A stretch of 64,000 nt of DNA from Nevskiaceae bacterium (lineage in GTDB: Bacteria > Pseudomonadota > Gammaproteobacteria > Steroidobacterales > Steroidobacteraceae), in the NCBI GenBank assembly GCA_024234075.1, contig JACKOV010000007.1, positions 1 through 64,000 of the forward strand, written 5' to 3'. The notes beneath the pieces are model-generated. The model ran no database searches and was not told where the DNA came from. It worked only from the letters and a program-made list of their open reading frames with translations. Position 1 is the stretch's first letter. Every line of letters starts with the position of its first letter. Shown here piece by piece: positions 57,633-64,000 of the stretch. A program made the translations under genes and the position numbers.

Positions 57633-59933
57633 ATGCCACCCCCGCGCCGTCCCTCACAGTCTTCGTCCGGATGCCCGCGCGTCCCGGTGGCGACCGCGGC
57701 TGCGGCGGCCTGCGCGGCAGCGCTGCTGGCGGCGCCGATGCCGGTGCAGGCACAGGCCGCAGCGCCGACCCCACAGCCCCTGCCGCGCTGTCCGGCCTCC
57801 TCCGGCAGCTTCGAATCCGCCGTACAGGCCCGTGTTCCGACCCCGGCCCTGGAGCCACCGCCCTCGGCGGACACGCCGATCGAGATCAGCACCGACGACG
57901 CCTTGCTAGGGGTCGACGGCGATGCGCTGCTTTCGGGCAATGTGCGCGTCGCCCACGGCAACCGCCATATCGAGGCCGACAACGTCGAATACGACGCCGA
58001 GGCGCTGTCGATCAAGGTGCGGGGTGCGGTGCGCTACGAGGACCCGGTGCTGCGTGCCCGCGGCAGCAGCGGCGAGTACGCACAAGGCGGCGCGCAGCTC
58101 GAGGGTGCCGAGTTCGAGCTGCGCGAGCGGCCGGGTCGCGGCAGCGCCACGCGGCTGGCGCTGTCGCCGGAAGGCGTGGTCGAGCTCGAGCAGGTTTCGT
58201 TCAGCACTTGCCCGGCCGACGAGCCGGACTGGCAGATCCGCGCCCGGCGCATCGCGCTCGACACCCGCGACCGCAACGGCACGGGGCGCAATGCGCAGAT
58301 CCAGTTCAAGGGCGTGCCGCTGCTGTATCTGCCGTACATCTCCTTTCCGCTCGGCAGCCAGCGCAAGAGCGGTTTCCTGTTCCCGAGCCTCGGCCACACC
58401 ATGCGTAGCGGCCTGCAGCTCACGGTGCCGTACTACCTGAACCTGGCGCCGAACTACGATCTGACCCTGACCCCGAGCTGGTACGGCCGGCGCGGCCTGG
58501 ACCTCGCCGGACAGTTCCGCTATCTCGCGCCGGCGCAGCGCGGCGACCTGACGTTCAATCTGCTGCCGACCGACCAGATCGCCGATCGCGACCGCCATTA
58601 CCTGCGGCTGGCGCACCGGACCGATCTCTGGTCGGACTGGCGCTTCACGGTCGAGGCCGAAGACGTCAGCGACACCGCTTATTTCGAGGACTTCAGCACC
58701 GGGCCGCAGGGCTCGAGCACGGCCTTCCTCGAACGTCTCGCGCGCCTCACCTACCGCGATCAGCACTGGTGGCTGCGCGGCGAGGTGCAGCACTTCCAGA
58801 CCATCAACGAAGGGCTCGCCGCCGAAGATCGCCCCTATACCCGTCTGCCGCGGCTGCTGGCCCGCGGCGACTGGAGCGCCGGCCCTGCGCGCCGGCTGTC
58901 GTACGGCTTCGATGCCGAGCTGGTGAATTTCGACCGCGAGGTCGGCGTCACCGGCTGGCGATTCGACGCCACACCGACGATCGGCCTCGACCTCTCGAAC
59001 GCCGGCGTCTATCTGCGACCCCAGGCCGGCTATCGCTATACGCGCTACGCGCTCGACGGCCTCGCGCCGGGCGCGGACGATGCGCCGCAACGCGCCTTGC
59101 CGTTCGCCGCCATCGATGCCGGACTGGTGCTCGAACGTGACGCCGGACAGCACGCGCAGCGACGCATGACGCTCGAGCCGCGGCTGCTCTATCTCTACAC
59201 GCCCTACCGCGAACAATCGGCACTGCCGGTGTTCGATACCGGCATCCCGGATCTGAACCTCGTACAACTGTTCGGCACCAATCGTTATGTCGGCGCGGAC
59301 CGGGTCAGCAATGCCAACCAGGCCAGCATCGGTCTGACCGCCAAACTGTTCGATGCGCAAAGCGGTACCCGCTTCCTCGCCGCGACCGTCGGCCAGACGT
59401 TCTATTTCGAGCACCTGCGGGTCGGCCTGCCGGGCGAGCCCCCGCGCCGCGGCAACGAATCGGACCTGGTGGCCGAGCTGGCCTTGACCGCCTACAAGCA
59501 CTGGAACATCGATCTGGGGCTGCAGTGGAATCCGCAGGACTCGGAGCGCGAGCGTTCACAGCTGCGGCTGCAATACCGGCCGGACGACTCGCGGGTCGTC
59601 AATTTCAGCTATCGCCAGCAGCGCGACCGCCTCGAGCAGGCCGACGTCTCCGCTGCCTGGCCGGTCGCCAAACGCTGGAATCTCTACGCCCGCTGGACCT
59701 ACGACCTGCAGGACAGCACCACCCTGGAGCGTTTCGCCGGCCTCGAATACCGGGCCTGCTGCTGGCGGCTGCGCACGGTGGCGCGGCGTTTCGTCTCCAG
59801 CCGCACCGGCGAACGCGACACGGCGCTCTACCTGCAGCTGGAACTCAACGGCCTCGCAAGTGTCGGAAGCTCGGCGGACGCTTTCCTCGAGGAGGCGATT
59901 CGTGGATACTCCTTTTCGGCCGTAAACCGCTGA
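57633..59933 (+). CDS. lptD: LPS-assembly outer membrane protein LptD
   Basis: The beta-barrel that inserts lipopolysaccharide into the outer leaflet together with LptE. A signal peptide (ATAAAAACAAALLAAPMPVQAQA) leads to a periplasmic OstA jellyroll (GVDGDALLSGNVRVAHGNRHIEAD) and a C-terminal barrel. The cysteines needed for LptD disulfides appear as RCPASSG and STCPADE in the N-part and the CC pair in YRACCWRL. The start at 57633 (766 residues) was chosen because an in-frame ATG at 57621 lies within the TATAAT. It relies on SurA, encoded next, for folding. Confidence 0.95.
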   Translation: MPPPRRPSQSSSGCPRVPVATAAAAACAAALLAAPMPVQAQAAAPTPQPLPRCPASSGSFESAVQARVPTPALEPPPSADTPIEISTDDALLGVDGDALLSGNVRVAHGNRHIEADNVEYDAEALSIKVRGAVRYEDPVLRARGSSGEYAQGGAQLEGAEFELRERPGRGSATRLALSPEGVVELEQVSFSTCPADEPDWQIRARRIALDTRDRNGTGRNAQIQFKGVPLLYLPYISFPLGSQRKSGFLFPSLGHTMRSGLQLTVPYYLNLAPNYDLTLTPSWYGRRGLDLAGQFRYLAPAQRGDLTFNLLPTDQIADRDRHYLRLAHRTDLWSDWRFTVEAEDVSDTAYFEDFSTGPQGSSTAFLERLARLTYRDQHWWLRGEVQHFQTINEGLAAEDRPYTRLPRLLARGDWSAGPARRLSYGFDAELVNFDREVGVTGWRFDATPTIGLDLSNAGVYLRPQAGYRYTRYALDGLAPGADDAPQRALPFAAIDAGLVLERDAGQHAQRRMTLEPRLLYLYTPYREQSALPVFDTGIPDLNLVQLFGTNRYVGADRVSNANQASIGLTAKLFDAQSGTRFLAATVGQTFYFEHLRVGLPGEPPRRGNESDLVAELALTAYKHWNIDLGLQWNPQDSERERSQLRLQYRPDDSRVVNFSYRQQRDRLEQADVSAAWPVAKRWNLYARWTYDLQDSTTLERFAGLEYRACCWRLRTVARRFVSSRTGERDTALYLQLELNGLASVGSSADAFLEEAIRGYSFSAVNR

Positions 59934-60001
59934 ACTTCAAACTCTTTTTGGGCTCTTCGACAGGCTTTCGGGCCCACCGCCGCCAGTAAGGTACCCGCAT
60001 C

Positions 60002-61315
60002 ATGATCTCCCGGATTTCCGCGGCCGCCGTAGCCGCCGTACTGCTGTTGCTTGCCCCGGGCGCCTCGCAGGCGCAGACCCGAGAGCTGACCGACAAGGGC
60101 GAGCTGCTCGACAAGGTCGTCGCCGTGGTCAACGAGGGCGTGGTGCTGCAGAGCGAGCTCGACGAACAGGTCGTCACCATCGCCGAGCGTCTGCGCCAGC
60201 AGGGCCTGGAGCTGCCGCCGCAAAGCGTGCTGCGCCAGCAGGTGCTGGAGCGCCTGGTGTTGCAGGAGATCCAGATGCAGCGCGCGCAGCGCGGCGGCAT
60301 CCGCATCAGCGATGAGCAGTTGAACGCGGCGCTGGCCGATGTCGCGCAGCGCAACGGCATTCCGCTGCAGCGGCTGCCCGAGGTGCTGGCCCAGCAGGGC
60401 ATCGACTACGCCGCCTACCGCGACAGCATCCGCAAGGAGCTGACGCTGCAGGTGCTGCGCCAGCGCGACGTCATCCAGAAGATCAACGTCGCGCCCCGCG
60501 AGCTGGAGCAGTTCCTCGACAAGCAGAAAAACCGGCCGTCGGAGCTGAACGAGTACAACCTGTCGCACATCCTGATCGCCGTGCCGCAGGCGGCGACCGC
60601 AGCCCAGCTCGAGGAGGCCGCGCGCCGCGCCAGCGACGTCTACGAGCGCGCCCAGGCCGGCGAGGACTTCTCGCGCCTCGCCGTCGCCTACTCCAACAGC
60701 CAGACCGCGCTGGAAGGCGGCGCGCTCGGCTGGCGCAGGGGCGCCGAGATTCCGACCGTTCTGGTGGACCTGGTCGCCGGCCTCAAGCCCGGCCAGGTCA
60801 GCGAGCCGCTGCGCACCCCCTCGGGATATCACATCGTGCGTTTCAACGAGATGCGCGGCGCCGACGTCCAGACCGTCGAGCAGCAGGTGCATGCCCGGCA
60901 CATCCTGCTGAAGCCGACCGAGATCCAGGACGACGCCACGGTCGAGCAGCGGCTGCGCATGATCCGCGAGCGCATCCTCAAGGGCGAAGACTTTGCCGCC
61001 GTCGCGAAAGTGACTTCGGAAGACCCCGGCTCGGCCGCCGACGGCGGCGATCTGGGCTGGACCGGGCCCGGCACCTTCGTGCCCGAGTTCGAGCAGAAGC
61101 TGCAGCAGCTCGGCGAGAACGAGCTCAGCGAACCGTTCCGCACCCAGTTCGGCTGGCACATCGTGCAGCTGCTCGGGCGCCGCGAGTTCGACAACACCGA
61201 GGAGCTGCGGCGCCAGCGGGCGTTCATGCAGCTGCGGGAGAGCAAGGCCGACGAAGAGACCGAGCTCTGGCTGCGCCGGCTGCGCGACGAGGCCTATGTC
61301 GAGACCCGGATCTGA
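60002..61315 (+). CDS. surA: Periplasmic chaperone/peptidyl-prolyl isomerase SurA
   Basis: Escorts outer-membrane proteins, LptD among them, to the BAM complex; 437 residues. A signal peptide (AAVAAVLLLLAPGASQAQ) precedes the chaperone helix domain (DKVVAVVNEGVVLQSELDEQV). Two parvulin domains follow, at about 175-285 (YNLSHILIAVPQ) and 290-395 (VHARHILLKPTE); a C-terminal helix returns to the chaperone core. The position between lptD and pdxA is conserved in gammaproteobacteria. Confidence 0.98.
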   Translation: MISRISAAAVAAVLLLLAPGASQAQTRELTDKGELLDKVVAVVNEGVVLQSELDEQVVTIAERLRQQGLELPPQSVLRQQVLERLVLQEIQMQRAQRGGIRISDEQLNAALADVAQRNGIPLQRLPEVLAQQGIDYAAYRDSIRKELTLQVLRQRDVIQKINVAPRELEQFLDKQKNRPSELNEYNLSHILIAVPQAATAAQLEEAARRASDVYERAQAGEDFSRLAVAYSNSQTALEGGALGWRRGAEIPTVLVDLVAGLKPGQVSEPLRTPSGYHIVRFNEMRGADVQTVEQQVHARHILLKPTEIQDDATVEQRLRMIRERILKGEDFAAVAKVTSEDPGSAADGGDLGWTGPGTFVPEFEQKLQQLGENELSEPFRTQFGWHIVQLLGRREFDNTEELRRQRAFMQLRESKADEETELWLRRLRDEAYVETRI

Positions 61316-61322
61316 ACTCCGC

Positions 61323-62321
61323 GTGGCGCGATTGCCGCGCCTGATCCTGACCTCGGGCGAACCCGCGGGAGTGGGGCCCGAGCTCTGCGCCCAGATCGCC
61401 GCCACGCGGGAATTCGCCGCCGAGATCGTCTGCCTCGGCGATCCGGACCTGCTGGCCAGCCGCGCCCGCGACGCAGGCGTCACGCTGCACGTCGAGCGCT
61501 TCGATCCCCAGGCGCCCCCGCCGTTTCAACCCCAGGTCCGTGGCCGGCTGCGCGTCTGGCCGCTGGCGCTCGGCGCACCGTCGCTGCCGGGGCGGCTCGA
61601 GGTGGCCAACGCGCCCTACGTGGTGAGCCAGATCGACACCGCGCTCGATGAGCTGCAGGCCGGGCGCTTCGATGCCATGGTCACCGCGCCGGTGCAGAAG
61701 AGCATCATCAACGACGCCGGTTTGCGATTCACCGGCCACACCGAACATCTCGCCGCCCGCTGCGGCGTGCCGCGCCCGGTGATGCTGCTGGCCGCCGGCC
61801 GGATGCGGGTCGCGCTAGCCACCACCCATCTCGCACTGCGCGAGGTCAGTGCCGCGATCACCCCCACGGTGCTCGACGAGACGCTGCGGATCATCGATCA
61901 CGACCTGCGTCTGTGGGGTCTGGCGCGGCCGCGGATCGCGGTCTGCGGCCTGAATCCACATGCCGGCGAAGCCGGCCATCTCGGCGACGAGGAACTGCGG
62001 GTGATCGGCCCCGCGATTGCCGCGGCACGCGCCGCCGGCATCGATGCCACGGGCCCGGTGCCGGCCGACACGGTGTTCGTGCCGCGCGAACTGGCCCGCT
62101 ACGACGTGGTGCTGGCGATGTACCACGACCAGGGGCTGCCGGTGCTCAAGCACGCCGGTTTCGGCCACGCGGTCAACGTGACCCTCGGCTTGCCGGTGCT
62201 GCGCACCTCGGTCGATCACGGTACCGCGCTCGATCTCGCCGGCAGCGGTCGCGCGGATCCCGGCAGCCTCGAGGCCGCGATCGCCCTGGCGATCGACCTG
62301 GCGCAACGACGAGCCCGCTGA
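61323..62321 (+). CDS. pdxA: 4-hydroxythreonine-4-phosphate dehydrogenase
   Basis: The pyridoxal phosphate pathway enzyme. The start was set at GTG 61323 (332 residues, RLPRLILTSGEPAGVGPEL following), close to family length; an ATG at 61296 inside surA would add nine residues and has a close GAGG. Metal and substrate motifs are TGHTEHLAARCG, LNPHAGEAGHLGDEE, MYHDQGLPVLKHAGFG and RTSVDHGTALDLAG. It is followed with no gap by rsmA. Confidence 0.96.
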   Translation: MARLPRLILTSGEPAGVGPELCAQIAATREFAAEIVCLGDPDLLASRARDAGVTLHVERFDPQAPPPFQPQVRGRLRVWPLALGAPSLPGRLEVANAPYVVSQIDTALDELQAGRFDAMVTAPVQKSIINDAGLRFTGHTEHLAARCGVPRPVMLLAAGRMRVALATTHLALREVSAAITPTVLDETLRIIDHDLRLWGLARPRIAVCGLNPHAGEAGHLGDEELRVIGPAIAAARAAGIDATGPVPADTVFVPRELARYDVVLAMYHDQGLPVLKHAGFGHAVNVTLGLPVLRTSVDHGTALDLAGSGRADPGSLEAAIALAIDLAQRRAR

Positions 62322-63098
62322 GTGCCCTACGCCCGCAAGCGCTTCGGCCAGCATTTCCTGCACGATCCGGCAGCGATCGCGCAGATCCTCGAGGCCATCG
62401 ACGCCCGCCCCGGCGAGGCGCTGGTCGAAATCGGGCCGGGGCGCGGCGCCCTGACGGCCCAGTTGCTGGCGGCGGCCGGCGCGCTCGATGCCGTCGAGAT
62501 CGACCGCGACCTCGCCGCGGCACTGCGCACGACCTGGGCCCACCGCGCGGAGTTCATGCTGCACGAGGCCGACGCGCTGCAGTTCGATTTCGCGGCGCTG
62601 GCGCAGGCCCGCGGCCGGCCGCTGCGGGTGGTCGGCAACCTGCCCTACAATATTTCGACACCGCTGCTGTTCCACCTGCTGCGTACGCCGGCTGCGCTGC
62701 AAGACCTGCATGTCATGTTGCAGCGAGAGGTCGTGGAACGGATCTGTGCCGCGCCCGGCGGCCGCGACTACGGCCGCTTGACCGTGATGCTCGCACCCTG
62801 GGTCGAGGCCGAAAGCCTGTTCGATGTCGGTCCCGGTGCATTCCGGCCGCCACCGCAGATCTGGTCCTCGGTCGCACGCCTGCGGGTACGCCGGCAGCCG
62901 GCTTTTGCGGTCGATGCGCGCTACGGCCGGGTCGTCGCCGCGGCCTTCGCGCAGCGCCGCAAGACGCTGCGCAATGCACTGCGCACGTTGCTGGACAGCG
63001 GCGCGATCGAAGCCTGCGGCATCGATCCCGGTGTGCGGCCGGAAACGCTCGCGCCGGCACAGTTCGGCGCGCTTGCACAGCTCTTGCCCAGCGGCTAG
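62322..63098 (+). CDS. rsmA: 16S rRNA adenine(1518/1519)-N6-dimethyltransferase RsmA
   Basis: Dimethylates two adenines near the 3' end of 16S rRNA as a late assembly check; 258 residues. It starts with the signature ARKRFGQHFLHDPAAI, with SAM motif IGPGRGALTAQL and catalytic NLPYNISTPLLFHLL. The GTG start follows the pdxA stop directly. The C-terminal domain has RRKTLRNALRTLLD, typical of KsgA. Confidence 0.98.
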   Translation: MPYARKRFGQHFLHDPAAIAQILEAIDARPGEALVEIGPGRGALTAQLLAAAGALDAVEIDRDLAAALRTTWAHRAEFMLHEADALQFDFAALAQARGRPLRVVGNLPYNISTPLLFHLLRTPAALQDLHVMLQREVVERICAAPGGRDYGRLTVMLAPWVEAESLFDVGPGAFRPPPQIWSSVARLRVRRQPAFAVDARYGRVVAAAFAQRRKTLRNALRTLLDSGAIEACGIDPGVRPETLAPAQFGALAQLLPSG

Positions 63099-63108
63099 CT
63101 TGCAGACC

Positions 63109-63552
63109 ATGAGCACCTACAAACGATTGCTGCTGGTGGTCGATCTCAGCGACGACAGCCTGACCATCGGACGCCGGGCCCAGACGCTCGCCAGAACCTT
63201 CGGCGCGCGGATCGACCTGCTGCACGTGTTCGAGTTCGTGCCGGTCGAGCCCATGGGCGAGACCCTGATGCCGGCGGTGGAAATCGAGGAAGAACTGCTC
63301 GAGCGCGCCAAACAGCGCCTCAAGCGCCTCGCCGTGGAGCTCGACCTGGAAGACGCCGAACTGTTCATCGAGGCCGGCAACGTCAAATCGGAGATCCTGC
63401 GGGTCGCACGTGAACGCGGCAGCGATCTGATCGTCATCGGCAGCCGCGAGCGCCACGGCATGTCGATCCTCGTCAACCTGACCGAAGATACGGTGCTGCA
63501 TGGCGCACCCTGCGACGTCCTGGCCGTGCGCGTCGGCGGCACAGGCCGCTGA
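63109..63552 (+). CDS. Universal stress protein (UspA family)
   Basis: A 147-residue single-domain Usp. It begins YKRLLLVVDLSDDSLTIGRRA and has the C-terminal ATP-type motif GSDLIVIGSRERHGMSILVNL followed by TEDTVLHGAPCDVLAVR. The ATP-binding pattern G-2x-G-9x-G(S/T) is not matched clearly, so nucleotide binding is uncertain. It lies 10 bp after rsmA, inside the conserved rsmA-apaG pair. The role is unknown beyond the family's link with stress survival. Confidence 0.92.
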   Translation: MSTYKRLLLVVDLSDDSLTIGRRAQTLARTFGARIDLLHVFEFVPVEPMGETLMPAVEIEEELLERAKQRLKRLAVELDLEDAELFIEAGNVKSEILRVARERGSDLIVIGSRERHGMSILVNLTEDTVLHGAPCDVLAVRVGGTGR

Positions 63553-63631
63553 CCCGCCGACGTCGTCATCCCGTTCAGCCACCGCCCTGCGCGTGGCGCC
63601 ACCTCCAGATCACAAGGCAGCGTGAATCCCG

Positions 63632-64000
63632 ATGAGCGGCCCTTCGAGCACTATCCGCGTCGACGTGCAGACCACGTTCCTGGCCGAGCAGTCGGTGCCG
63701 GACGACCAGCGCTACGTGTTCGCGTACACGATCACCATCCGCAACGAGGGCGAGACGGCCGCGCGACTGCTGACCCGCCACTGGATCATCACGGATTCGA
63801 ACGGCAAGGTGCAGGAGGTGCGCGGCAGCGGCGTCGTCGGCGAGCAGCCCCACCTGCGGCCCGGCCAGGCGTTCCGCTATACCAGCGGTGCGGTGATCGA
63901 AACGCCGGTGGGTGCCATGCACGGCAGCTACCAGATGCTCGGCGACGACGGCTCGAAGTTCGAAGCGCCGATCCAGCCGTTCCGGCTGGCCATGCCCGGG
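63632..64000 (+). CDS. apaG: ApaG (Co2+/Mg2+ efflux protein family), truncated by window end
   Basis: A small FN3-like protein of the surA-pdxA-rsmA-apaG(-apaH) operon. The visible 123 codons cover nearly the whole protein and remain open at the window edge; family members are about 125-130 residues. Typical segments are RYVFAYTITIRNEG, LLTRHWIITDSNGK, GVVGEQPHLRPGQAFRYTSG and GSYQMLGDDG. The older efflux annotation is weakly based; the biochemical function is not established. Confidence 0.94.
   Translation, partial: MSGPSSTIRVDVQTTFLAEQSVPDDQRYVFAYTITIRNEGETAARLLTRHWIITDSNGKVQEVRGSGVVGEQPHLRPGQAFRYTSGAVIETPVGAMHGSYQMLGDDGSKFEAPIQPFRLAMPG

Overview
This window is a GC-rich stretch of a gammaproteobacterial chromosome, almost wholly core genome, with two traces of mobile DNA. 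The evidence for the lineage is gene order. The first 20 kb match the enterobacterial guaBA-xseA / der-bamB-yfgM-hisS-rodZ-pilF-rlmN-ndk / isc-trmJ-suhB neighbourhood. Later blocks match the gatCAB|mreBCD and mrdAB-mltB-rlpA-dacA-ybeD-lipBA arrangements, and the amgK-murU|lptD-surA-pdxA-rsmA-apaG arrangement seen in pseudomonads. I would place it near Xanthomonadales/Nevskiales-like Gammaproteobacteria, but no rRNA is present to fix this.

Layout: 1-1.83 kb is the edge of an integrated element (a partial CDS and a P4-type tyrosine integrase) abutting the 3' end of guaA. 1.8-20 kb carries GMP synthesis (guaBA), exonuclease VII, a LytM peptidase, Der, BamB, YfgM, HisS, RodZ, PilF, RlmN, Ndk, and a reduced isc-like locus (iscA plus an IscS-IscU-like fusion) followed by trmJ|suhB. 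19.5-26.6 kb holds an amino-acid permease and the queA-tgt-yajC-secD-secF cluster. At 26.7-27.0 kb is a tRNA-Leu gene split by a 237-nt group I intron. A perfect hairpin terminator follows it, then the wreck of a DUF2274 gene of the kind carried by conjugative elements. 27.4-31.4 kb has a Nudix hydrolase, a 7Fe ferredoxin, DsbC, XerD and a PlsC-type acyltransferase. 31.6-38.3 kb is an acyl-CoA/ketone-body module (thiolase, SDR dehydrogenase, ETF-ubiquinone oxidoreductase, acetoacetyl-CoA synthetase) ending in zapE. 39-43.2 kb is hslO plus gatBAC. 43.3-53.4 kb is a continuous cell-shape and peptidoglycan operon set (mreBCD, mrdAB, mltB, rlpA, dacA, a D-amino-acid aminotransferase, ybeD). 53.5-57.6 kb on the minus strand runs folE, lipB, lipA, murU and amgK. 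From 57.6 kb to the end is lptD-surA-pdxA-rsmA-usp-apaG, with apaG cut by the window edge.

How the genes fit together: much of the right half serves the envelope. MreBCD/PBP2/RodA build the lateral wall, MltB/RlpA/DacA trim it, AmgK/MurU recycle MurNAc, and LptD/SurA/BamB/SecDF/YajC build and use the outer-membrane export route. Neighbouring genes on one strand often overlap by 1-4 bases (ATGA, GTGA, TTGA or TGATG), which implies translational coupling.

The most interesting items are the intron-split tRNA-Leu(CAA), whose predicted 5' splice site pairs C-G instead of the usual U-G; the cysteine desulfurase fused to an IscU-like domain that keeps only one of the three scaffold cysteines, in a locus lacking iscR, hscBA and fdx; and a palindromic -10 element shared by the divergent amgK and lptD genes.
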